NCBI RefSeq assembly: GCF_030272615.1
Contig: NC_081414.1
Location: 307,995,164-308,059,163, forward strand
Reading direction: 5' to 3'
Length of the DNA: 64,000 bases
Origin: Cryptomeria japonica
Taxonomy: Eukaryota > Streptophyta > Pinopsida > Cupressales > Cupressaceae
The notes under the pieces are model-generated. The model had not been told where the DNA came from. It did no database searches and saw only the letters and a list, made by a program, of their open reading frames with translations. Positions 1 to 10,789 of this stretch are shown one piece after another. Position 1 is the first letter of the stretch, and each line of letters starts with the position of its first letter. Made by a program: the position numbers and the translations under genes.

Positions 1-305
1 AGCATGAAATAGGGTTAGCACACATAACACGATATCATCGTAAGTGAATATAAATCTCCACAATCATATAATGAGTGCTCACAAATATCCAACATATGTC
101 CAATCATCATAATAGTCCTGAATTTATCACCATCCACATAAAATCATTATATGCCAATTGTCAATATGTGATGTCTAACATCAACTATCAGCATCCAAAA
201 TATATTAGAGCCATAAGTATTAATCAGTAGCATCATAATAAGTCTAAACTAGATCCATAGAGTCTAATCATGCATAGAAGAAAGATTAGGGAGGGACACT
301 ACACT
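1..305. repeat. Dispersed repeat, copy 1
   Basis: Non-coding sequence whose opening resembles the segment near 32570-32650 (copy 2). Shared words in the same order include a GTTAGCAC-type block, a GATA(T/C)CAT block and AATATAAATC; both copies lead into a GAGGG(A/G)CACTACA block about 200-300 bp later. This suggests two old copies of one interspersed repeat, probably part of a retroelement LTR or UTR. The family is not recognised and similarity was judged by eye. Confidence 0.3.
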
Positions 306-1428
306 CTTGGTTGTGTTGGGGTAGGTGTAGTTAGGTTTGGCATAATGGTTGGCTATTGTTGCAAGGATTGCTATGGCTACACATAACTTACATTTGAGTT
401 TTTCCACTATTGGTTTCCAACCATTATTGTGACCATGGGTTTTAAGGGGATTGCCACTATGGGTTATAATTTTAAAATTGATATGACTATTGTTGCCACA
501 TCCCCTATTGTGGATTTACATTAGATGATGAATAACTTGACCACTGTTGGTTTGGTATATTATTCCAAGGTGTACGATTCCAATTAGGAGGATTTGAATT
601 GACCCCTAAGAAAGAAGCATTGTAAGACAAAGGGTGTTAAGGCATACCTTGCCTTTGTTTCCAAGGTTTGCATTGAGAAATGTATAAAACTCGTCCTTCC
701 TATAAGGCCCATCATCAAATCGAAACAAATATCTCCTATTTGAGTTAGTCACTCAATGATACTTTACTATATGTTATTTAACCTCATATTATTATTAGGG
801 ACATGGTGTCTCAACCTTGTAATAATAAAAAGGTATTGTTTATATGTGAGTGTTGGGGGTTGCAAGGGTGGGAACCTTCCTTATAGACTATGTTTCCTTG
901 ACCAATTGGGGGTCTGGGGGCAGCATACCCTAGAAGGGGGTTAGGGGCAGCACCCCCAAAAATAATATATCATTGTGAATCCCGATCATTTGTCATTAGT
1001 TCATAGATCTAACAATGGATATTTTATGTGCTTTGTTTTCCATAGAAGACAACCCTAGCTTATGAGGGGTACCCATATTTAAAAATGTATCACCCTAAGG
1101 AGAGATACTCCCCTCAAATAATCAAGAGAAAGAGAGGACTGGGCATTTCTCCGCTCCAAAAAATAGCCTTTTGAGCTCCTTGCAAGGATTTTAATGAGTA
1201 TTGAAGTAGATACCTCTACATTAAACAATGTATCTCCCCTTCAAAAGAACAAACCCCATATGCTATGTATATGTGAATTCTCACTCTAGATGTGGAATAA
1301 AAGGGGGTAATACGACAAATATTTCTATAAAATGCTCAAATTTCTTCATGCCCATGTTGAGCTATGATTGAATCTAATAAGTTGACTCAAGAACAAGTGT
1401 AGTAAGTATCATTATAAAGCATGTCAAG
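306..1428. other. Non-coding, no gene recognised
   Basis: No convincing coding sequence on either strand. A short G-rich patch at 906-957 contains two GGGGCAGCA blocks ending in a C-run, a composition common in plant retroelement UTR debris. The short ORF at 756-944 lacks any recognisable domain. Confidence 0.5.
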
Positions 1429-1475
1429 ATGGAGATAGAACATGAGATTTTACATGATACAACATCTCAAGGCAA

Positions 1476-3100
1476 ATGGCTCTCACTCGTTCTCCTGCCC
1501 ATTGCAATTCAAACACAACGACCCTGGTTGCTTCCGCCCATGATGGTTCTACAACGACTCTTGTTGGTTTTGTGGACAATGATAGTTCTACTCGCCCTGG
1601 CCCTACCGTTGGGGCCTTGCCTCTGGATGACTTAGGTCCCTTTGTGTCAACTGGTAGTGCTCCTTCTCTATTGGTGGATGATCCTCCTCAGGCCCGTCGT
1701 GTGGGTATTGTTGTTGCTCAACCTTTGGCTGTTGCAGCTACTACTGGTGCCCTACCAGGTGGAGTTTCTATTGGCACTTTAGAGCGTCCTGATATGGGTG
1801 CCAAGATCTCCAAACCTCCTTTTATTGTCTTGCATATCTTTTCTCATGTAGCAAGACCTGTTCCCCAACCCTCCAGAGGGATTCGTCCTCTTCCCTGTGC
1901 TAAGTCCCCCCTTGTTGTTGTGGATAATATTGAGTTTGACAAACGTTGTGCTTTGGTTTGCAGATTCCCTAGGCTTTGGCCTTCTTTACCAGATCTTCAT
2001 TGCTGGGTGAGTAACTCATGGTATCTTCTAGTTGCTCAGAATATTGAACTCTTTCCCTATGCTAAAGGTTTTTTCATTGCTTCATTTACGTCTTCTTTTG
2101 ATCGTGACCAGATTTTGGGCAAGATGTGGGCCTGGGGAGTTTGCTCCCTCTCTGTTAAGCCTAGACTACTTTCAATCCCCTTACTGAACCACTCAATGTG
2201 CATCCAGTTTGGGTTCAATTTCTGAATCTTCCTCTTCATTTTTGGGAACACTCTTGCTATGAGATCATTGGCAACTCTATTGGTCGTTTCTTGATGGTTG
2301 ATGATGTCACAACTTCCATGGGCCACTCTACCTTTGCGCGTATCCTGGTGGATATTGACAACTCCTCGCCCCTCCCTAGGGATGTGGTCCTTCCTTATGG
2401 TAGAGGATAGGCATTGGGCTCAACCACTGGATTTTGAGGGCCTCCCCTTTCGTTGCAGAAAATGCTTTGCCACGGGTCATTTAGCATCAAATTGCTCTCT
2501 CCCATGTCACAAGGGTGCAGCTACTTGGTGAAAGGATGCCACCTTGGATCACCTAACTATCTATGCTACTGACTCGACGGATGAGCCACCCTTTGTCGAT
2601 AATGTTGTTGTCGATGTTGTTGTTGTTGTCCATGAGGATTCAACCCATGTTGCTCTTGTTTTGGATACAACTCCTTTCACCTTTGACTTGCAGCTCCGCT
2701 CTACACCTATTGGTTCTACTCCTAATGTTGCTTCTCTACAGTAGCATGTTGTTGTTCCGCAACAGCCCCTGTTGTTATGCAGTTGTCAGCTCCTACTCTA
2801 CAGTCGCATTCTCTTGACTCTACTGATGGTATCGAATTGGGGTCCTTACTGCCTGATCATTCTCTTGATGGTCCCAATGAAAGTAATTCTTGGACTATTG
2901 ATTGTCGCAGGCAAAAGGGGAAGTTCTCCCCGCCCCCCAAAACCCTCCTTGTCCGAGTTTGGGTGTCCCTACCCCTCCTTGAGTTGGGTTTGGGTTGTTG
3001 ATGGTTAGACAGGTTTTTGTTGTTAATGTGTGGTTGATAATCTCTGACTATGTTAAAGGGTCGACGCCCTAGTTAACATTGCTTATTAATCAAAAACATG
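1476..3100 (+). pseudogene. Decayed LINE-type ORF1 (DUF4283 + CCHC zinc knuckle)
   Basis: Frame 1476-2225 encodes a Ser/Thr/Pro-rich leader followed by a DUF4283-like core (residues about 145-245, including a LVCRFPRLWPS-type start and KMWAWGVCSLSVKP). Similarity then jumps frame near 2165-2190 (HPVWVQFLNLPLHFWE, 2198-2410) and back near 2400, where a zinc knuckle CRKCFATGHLASNC appears (about 2449-2494). This DUF4283-plus-knuckle order is typical of nucleic-acid-binding ORF1-like proteins of plant LINEs. At least two frameshifts and later stops show it is dead. The segment to about 3100 looks like its low-complexity C-terminal tail and 3' end; no endonuclease or RT follows, so this is a 3'-rearranged or ORF1-only copy. 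Family assignment is from recognised motifs. Confidence 0.7.
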
Positions 3101-4990
3101 AGAGTTTACATGCACCACCATACATCTAGAGTAGGTAGTGATGCTTCAAGAGATCTATCAATCAAAGAGAAGAGTAATACCCTTGATAGAGTCATCAAGA
3201 TCCCAAATATGAGATTCTACAAAAAGATGTGAAAAGTAATAAGTATGTATCCCAATAAAATAAATTTTGGAGACATGTATGAAGCTATCAAAAAGAGTCA
3301 TTACAAGTATTCAAGAAGACATAACCTCTATAAATGCAAGAGGAATTTCCTTTAGTAGTTAGCAACATCTATTGGTGTAAGGCTATCCAAGAAAATTTTA
3401 TTAATGGATGGAGAATCTAGTGAAACTACAAACAATTGTTTGGTTATACTCCAAGCAATTATAAAATGACATTCAAAGTGCTCTATGTGATGTTATATGT
3501 CCTAAAAAATAATAAGATGAATTAGTTTGGATATTTTCTTATTCTTGTTTAACCATTATGCCTTTTGCAAAGGATCATTTGGCTTAAGGATAAGTCTAAG
3601 GAAATAAGGTAGGAAACTTTGTTATGTGCCTTGATTCTTAATCCTTCTCTCCAATGCTTATAGTTCTAGTGATTAAATGTGTCAACAAAAGTATGTATGG
3701 AAATACCAATTCCCCTCACTTTTATGGAACTTTATTTTAGCTTAATTTTATATGATACCCATGATATAATTTGGCACTTTAGTTTAGTCTAGTTTTATAA
3801 AATAGTGAGCTTGAATCACATGTTTGTAAACTATTGAAAAAATTGCTTGTCAAATTTTAATTTCAATTACATTTTTAGTTTCCTTACAAAATTTAATGCA
3901 ATATTTTAAAAAAAGTTTTCAATAGTCCTAAAAATAGATCAAAATCAATGTTGGTTTGAAAAGTAGCTCAATGTAAAACGGTGAACACTATAATGACATA
4001 ACAACAAATGTGACATCCCCTAAACATATAATATAAACTATACTAGTCTATTTATACTGCTAGAGTGCCATCAATAAAAGAATTGCCAAAATGAGTCTTG
4101 ACAAGAATCTATAGTGGCTTCTATTATGAGGCCCTAGCCTAAAATGCAATTAAATATAATACAACTAAAATAAAAGACCAACAAAACCCTACATGAGCAA
4201 CCCACACAAGTGAATGAACAACAAACAAAATACTATAACTAAACCAAATTGCACCCAAGATAAACAACCAAAATACTTACGCAGACAAGGGATAGGAAAG
4301 ATGCCCCAACAACCAACACTTGAACCCAAATCTTCCTCTATCACATGATTAAAGGATGGCTCATCCAAAAATCCATTATAACAACTAACTATAAATTTTC
4401 ATGTGCAAAACTTGGCAAGGTTATCAAGTCCTTCGAAATGCACTCCATGGACAATCTCAATATGCTTTCCCACCCTAGTAACTTACTACTAGAGCAATGT
4501 GGAAGAATAAAAGCGCTATATAACTCTAATATGCATTTACAATGAGAAACCAACATGTGCTTCACAACCGTATGCAAGTCTAGACAAAAAGCAATAAGTG
4601 TATCCATGTCTAGGCTAACAATTCTACTCCTCTCATTAAAGTCACCTCAAAATTGTTAAACACACCATTAGCAAAACCACTAACCTTACCCTCAAGAACC
4701 ACATCCTTCACCTCATCAACCTTTGCCTCAAAGGAATTCTCTCTCAAAAGGAGAATCAACTCCAACCATCCAATCTCCTTTGATAGGACCACACTTTCTA
4801 ATTTCATCAACAGATCAACAAGGATAAATGCCCAAGTCTCAAGCTTACCATTATCGAGGAGACCTCATTTTTTATAATGCTCTTTACCATATTGATCTAG
4901 GCAAAATTAGGGCATCAAGACATCATCTACAATGAATTATCAATAAATATAGCATACATAAAGAGATCCTTGCCAACATTCGTATTCTTG
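3101..4990. other. Non-coding AT-rich DNA
   Basis: AT-rich sequence without a recognisable gene. Around 4345-4877 both strands have short ORFs (60-75 aa) without known motifs. They could be remnants of a retroelement, but I cannot assign them. Confidence 0.5.
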
Positions 4991-5126
4991 CATGTCGTCC
5001 ACCCAAGACTAAAAAAAATGGCTATCATAATTACAATCCACCATTAAATTTCTAGTATGCTTACATGTCATCCACCCAAGACTAAAAGAAATGACTATCA
5101 TAATTACAATCCACCATTAAATTTCT
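4991..5126. repeat. 73-bp tandem duplication
   Basis: A block starting CATGTCGTCCACCCAAGACT at 4991 recurs at 5064 with few differences, both running to CCACCATTAAATTTCT. The period is 73 bp. It looks like a simple replication-slippage duplication. Confidence 0.85.
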
Positions 5127-7578
5127 GCATCCTTCTAAATAAGCCACAAAAAGACTAGCTAGCACTACTTCCTATTACTATTAGTCTTCTTATTCAAAAG
5201 GAAATAGTTTCCTTTAACCATATCCTCAAGAGAATTATGAATAATAAAGCTAAGAGAATTATGAATATCCAAGAGGCTACATCAAAATTTAGCTTCCACC
5301 AACCATCCAAAGGACAATCTCGAGATAGACTCTCTATCACTATTCCTTTTTACTATCAACCTATTAACGAGAGGAGCTGCTTGAAAATTCCAACCTTTTA
5401 ATATTTGAATTTCATTAAGAAAGAGAAAAATAAAAATCTTTTGCACATTAAGCAGCTTTAAAAGCTTTTCAAAAAAATTGAACCCTTAAAAAGAATAATA
5501 AAATCTTTTTAAGGCTCTCTTAAACTCTAAAATATTCAAAACCTTTTATGATTTTAAAAATTTCAAACCTTCTTGCAATATCATAACCTTTTAAAAAAAT
5601 ACCACAAAACCAACAAAATTAAGAATGAATGAATTGTGTGTTGAATCTTGTGTTAAAAAAATCAAAGCTTAGGAGAGAAGGCTTCGATCTTTGACAAATT
5701 GATAGGGATTCCTAAACTTTTGGGGCCTTCTAAATGTTTTCCTAAAGATCTCCTACAAAAGGTGAATCCTAAAAGAAAGATTAGAAACTTTAAATTAAAT
5801 AGTTTTATCACATTAGAGTTTGCCTAACTTGACCTAAACAAATCTAATTTATGGATAAATTAGTATTAAAAGCAATCCATCTAGTGCATAAATAAAGCTA
5901 TAAACATTGAAGCATGAATTGAGTAATATCTTATTCACCAAAATGAACAACTATGAAATATAATGATGTTGCATTTTTATAGGTGAAGATAAGTTCAATC
6001 TCCTAAGATTATTTAAAGAAAATCAAGAGAGAAGAAAAATTATAAGCAAAACCAATTTTAGTGTAATAAGTAAATATTTACGCAAACAATGTCTCGCATC
6101 CTACCTTCTCTCCAACTTTTCTATACATTATGGTTGTGTTTTTTTACTTTCTATGCTCCTTTCGTACATTTTATAACATATCATTTTTATTTCTCCTATT
6201 CCCTGCTCTCCCTTGCTCTCCCTATTCCCTGCTCTCCCTTTCCTTGGGGTAATTCCATTACTACTCTTATGGGAGCATGTTCTACTTTTCTAGCCCTTTT
6301 CCTATTTGCTTATGCATTTTTTTTTTTTTTCTTTTCTACTTTATTTTCACTTTTATTAGTCTACTATTACTATATTGTTTATTGTCTCTTACCCACTCCT
6401 TGGGGTAATATTCACAATATTCTAACATGTGAATATTGTTTACTAGAGGGCAATAACTCCTGTTCCGTTTCCCCTATTTCTTTGTTAAACACTTGCATAC
6501 TTCCCTTATTACAAATCAGCAATTGTTCCTTTATCCTCTTAATTATATTATCCTTAAATTGTTTGTCTTGTTTCTCATCATTGATCTATGTGGGTATACA
6601 TTCTACCTCTGTATGCTTTATTTTATTACCAATGTTTCAATGATAACAACAAAGTCAATTCCTTGCCAACGTGGATTCTACACTATCAGTTCTCTACTTC
6701 TCAACGCGATCATTCATGGATCTCAATGTTTCTCTTTCCTGTTTAGCTTTACAACAGCAGATATATGTAATAAATTGGATGTATAGTTTCCTTTTAGTGT
6801 TTCCTTCCATTTCTATTAGCATGGTTTCTATGCTGGGCAACATTTGCTTCTTTTCATGTGTGCATTGCATGTTTGTAGCTCATGTAGAAGAGGGCAAACA
6901 GATAAAGCTCTCATTAATTATTTTTGTTGTATTCTTTAGAAATTTCAATAATCTAGTTTCATCAGCCCACTAATATAAAATCACAAATTTGTGTACTATC
7001 TTCATCTTACATTTCTGGATCCATTTTAGTGTACATTTTCATAGTTATGTTTAAGCGTCATTAACCCTTTTTTTCAGCCAAAATAACCATCACAGCTAAG
7101 CAATGCAAAGGCAAAAAACCTTATAATAGTTTTCTTTTCTCACCACTAAAAGTTGGCAACTTGACTCTTCAAGGACACCAGTGCCTCTAGGCCTACATGT
7201 TTATGTTCAAATTTTGAATAAAATTTCTGATGATTATTGGAACCCTAATCCTTGTTATGTTTTCCACTGCTTCCTTGCCCAAGATCCTTGTATAAACCTG
7301 TTCTCACTCATTTTGAATCTCTTCACACATTTTTACTTCCACATTCTACCATGTTTTCTCAAATGCTCTCCATTTCTCCACCCTATTCTAGTGAGTTTCA
7401 TTGTAAAAAATCAAATTGCAAAGTTGCTCCTTTCCACATTCCACATCTTCACCAGCAAAATCTTCTCTTTGTTCTTCCTCGTCCTCCATGGTTTTAATTT
7501 TTCTTGCCCCAGTTAACTTCTCCTTTATGTCCTAATTTCTGCTGTAAAAAAACATCCCCCATCTCCTTGCTATTTCAG
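5127..7578. other. AT-rich then pyrimidine-rich non-coding DNA
   Basis: The first 900 bp are A/T-rich with poly-A stretches. From about 6090 to 7560 the plus strand is strongly pyrimidine-rich, with a short CTATTCCCTGCTCTCCCT duplication near 6195-6240 and a 14-T run near 6318. ORFs here (for example 6089-6643) are Phe/Leu/Ser/Tyr-rich products of the pyrimidine bias and show no domain, so they are not called as genes. Confidence 0.6.
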
Positions 7579-7755
7579 TTCTGAGACCTTAGTCTCTCCC
7601 TTAACATTTCCCCATTGCATATCCCCGTGACTTTCCCATCTCCCACTCTTATCTTCTATAGGTTCGAGAACTGAGCCTAGAGTCTCTACCTAACATTTCC
7701 CCATTGCATATCCTCGTGACTTTCCCATCTCCCACCCTATCTTCTATATCAATTG
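7579..7755. repeat. 89-bp tandem duplication
   Basis: A unit beginning with CTGAG(A)CCT..AGTCTCT and containing TAACATTTCCCCATTGCATA occurs twice; the second copy starts 89 bp after the first (TAACATTTCC at 7602 and 7691). Differences between copies are few. Confidence 0.85.
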
Positions 7756-8508
7756 CACAAGCTACTCTAAACTTTAATCTTAGAATCCAACTTAGGATTT
7801 TCTTCCATAAGCATCAAAATCTCAACACCACCCCAAAAACACCAAATAGGGACAAACACTACCAATCCTTTTATTGCTACTATCAAAGCCATACAAACCA
7901 GATAAGGGATTGACTAAAGAAATTTCCCCATAACACCATTTTTTCCTTCCGCCAAAGTTCTACCACAAATTTCTCAATGCTGAAGATAGACATATCTACA
8001 AAGATAAGGCTTAAAAACAATTAAGCGATAAAATCCTACAAATTGCTAGCCATTCAGAATTGACGACAAAGCCATCAAAAGAAGACATGAATGCCTCCCA
8101 AAATCAACGCTATCAAAATTTGCTGAAATTCACTAGGGATGACTTGCAGCCTGCCTGAGTCCATTTCTGACATCCATTATAAGTCCAAACATGTTTCTTG
8201 CCCCTTTTTTCCTAATTTCTTTGTGTACCTTAGTTCATTGCAATTTCCATTCCCAGCTTTTTTTTTTTATGTTATTATATCAAATCCAAATATTTCTATC
8301 ATGTCTGAATATCATCAGAAATCTAATTTGTTTACTATAATAAACACATTGATTCTTAATCGCCATTAGTGCACCAATTTGATTTCCAATTTTTCCACCC
8401 AATTCCAGTTTTTCCACTCAATGACATGTCTACACTAATCATGCTATTATAGAACAATATCAACACATCATTTTTGTATACTATCAACATGTAGAAATGA
8501 AAAAATGC

Positions 8509-8902
8509 CTATATTACCCCAAGTTTCCGGGACGGGGACGGCAGGGGACGGGGGTACGCGTTTCCGGGACAGTGATTTTTTTTGCCAATTTTGGGGACGG
8601 CTAGGGGACGGCTATATAAAAGTAGGGAAAATTAAAATAAATAGGGAAATTTAAAATATTCATATGAAAACATGGATAAAACATGCACATATCCATTATA
8701 GAACCTTAACATATAAGAACTAATAGAGTTCTTATGGCAAATTTGTGTTAAATTGAGAGTCAAAGTCAAATTGCTTATAGAATTCATTGTCAAAATTTAT
8801 TGTCTATATGCAGAATTTATGGGGACGTCCCCTAGGAGTCCCCTGTCCCCGGGACGGGGACGGCTGAAAAAAATACCGGGGACGCGTCCCCGGGTAACAT
8901 AG
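8509..8902. mobile_element. MITE-like element with TIRs and 6-bp TSD
   Basis: A 394-bp non-coding insert. Its ends form an 11-bp terminal inverted repeat: CTATATTACCC at 8509 and the reverse complement of GGGTAACATAG at 8892-8902, one mismatch. A perfect 6-bp direct repeat AAATGC lies immediately outside both ends (8503-8508, 8903-8908), as expected for a target-site duplication. Subterminal parts are dense in GGGGACGG/CCCCGTCC words and CpG-rich, unlike the AT-rich centre and surroundings. No transposase ORF is present, so it would be non-autonomous; the DNA-transposon superfamily is not identifiable from these ends alone. Confidence 0.7.
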
Positions 8903-8908
8903 AAATGC

Positions 8909-10789
8909 ACATATTTTGCACATTTTTCTAAACACATTTTCCGTACGTTTTGAATGTATTCTGGTGATGAAATGTTTTGAGCCGACTCTGGCCATTGCAG
9001 AGCTCAAATCATCCTACAATCACATCATTCCACTAGAATAAGGCCACCTCTACTGCAAACGTCCTGTTCTATTAAGGTCCCTTGAGTTCTTGTCACCCAA
9101 GACACTAGTGGGACACTTAGACACTAGTGAGTGCTAGTTTCCCTCATCCATATATGAAAGGTACATACAGCTTGTCTATTATTCAGAAACCGATCCCAAC
9201 AGAACCCTTCATACCATAAATCAGAATAACCTTCTACTGGATATTGGGAATCTCTTCCATAAGTTATGTCCTTCCAAGAGTAGTAGATTGTAGAGCTTCC
9301 TCTATAGATAAGTTTCACTGCAGGTTCTAATCTCTCTAGAAGATAACACATTTATAATTTTACAAGTTGCTCTTGTGCCAAAGGTTGGTGGGGTAGTACG
9401 CAATGAACTGGGAAGCATACCATCTTCTGGGGCCTGAATGACTAGCTGGTCCCAACCGTTCATCTCTGATATGACTGATCCTTGGGAAATTCTCAACTTA
9501 ATAGCTTCTGCAAAAATTCTATGGCAATTTGGAAGCTAATTATTAGATGAACACCTAATAGAGTATCCTGCATCCAGATTATTTTGCGGTGCTCTGTATT
9601 TTTGGGATAGGGGAACACAAGGACAAGTCCCGAGGATAGCAAAACATTTCCAAAATTTTGGAGATGGCAAGGGAACAGTTATAAACATAATTTGTACAAA
9701 ATGTACAGAACTATATAATAAATACAAATTTGAGAACGCACAGCAATAATTGTTTAATGATAACTAATAACTATAAGTACAACAATTAAACAATGCCAAT
9801 TGCCAGATCATAAACCATAATGAATTTAGTCATTTGAATATCAATGATCATAGTAGCTGAAAATCAGAATCCTTTACAGATGAGCTGAAAGTTCAAAGCA
9901 TGCTAGAGTCTAGGGTTTGCAAGCACCATTATTTGTTGTTTGAAGATGACATTTTCACCTAAAGAATATTTCATGTTAGTGATTTGCATCTACTCATTCT
10001 ATCCTGCTGTGTGTTGACACTAATGAGCTGTTGCTGGTAAATCCTTACCAAATGCTTTTAAAACTTTCATTTTGTCTTATACCCAGGAGCTCCTTCTTGC
10101 TATCAGGTTTTTGTATTGATATTATCAAAGTACTCAACAGAGTTTCTCAGAACATATCCAGTCCTAGCTACCAAACCCAGATGTCTAGGACATTTGGGGG
10201 CAGGTTGACAGGGATTGATCATCCCCCACCACTTCTCCCCATCCCTTTTTTTTTTTAAGCCAGCTGGGGCAGGCCCCTTTTTCAGCAGAAAATGGGGTTA
10301 CCTGATGTGCCTGGGATGAGTGCATGGCATTCCTTGACCGTCCCAGAGACATCAGGGCATCCCTCACATCATACACACACAAAACAGTAAAAAAACTGAA
10401 ATATGGGCATCAAAATACAGTAAAGCAATGATACCTTAGTACTTGCATACCCATGTTGATAGCAATTCTGACTTGTAAGTTTACGATAGCTTAGATTAAC
10501 CTTCAGATGCACAGTACAAGCAATAGACTGAGCTTTTGTTAATTTTGAAAATTTCAGCACCCATATCCTTTGCTTGGTGAAATACTCTTTTGTACCATCT
10601 CTGGAGTGTTTTGCCTTGCTAAAAATTTGGAATGTGATATCATTACCTCTTCAATATCTTATATTATACTTTAAAAAGTTGTGTATTGTTCTTGACAGGC
10701 TTACCGGACATTCCCATTTTAATTATGACTTATTTTTTGGTATTTTTAATTTATTTGTTTTTGTACTTTAAAATTCAAACATTAATCAG
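8909..10789. other. Non-coding, no gene recognised
   Basis: Distal 3' flank of the ITPK gene. Short ORFs on both strands have no domain. A weak inverted repeat (GATGTCT..GGAC near 10180, and GTCCCAGAGACATC near 10340) brackets a G/C-patchy segment and could be an old MITE, but the arms match poorly. Confidence 0.45.

Noticed and set aside
6089-6643. 184-codon plus-strand ORF, apparently membrane-rich
   Set aside because: It lies in pyrimidine-rich DNA, which forces Phe/Leu/Ser/Tyr codons. No family motif, splice context or orderly helices were seen.
10174-10352. Second MITE with GATGTCT..GGAC arms
   Set aside because: Arms match poorly and no target duplication was found. It is mentioned only as a weak inverted repeat.
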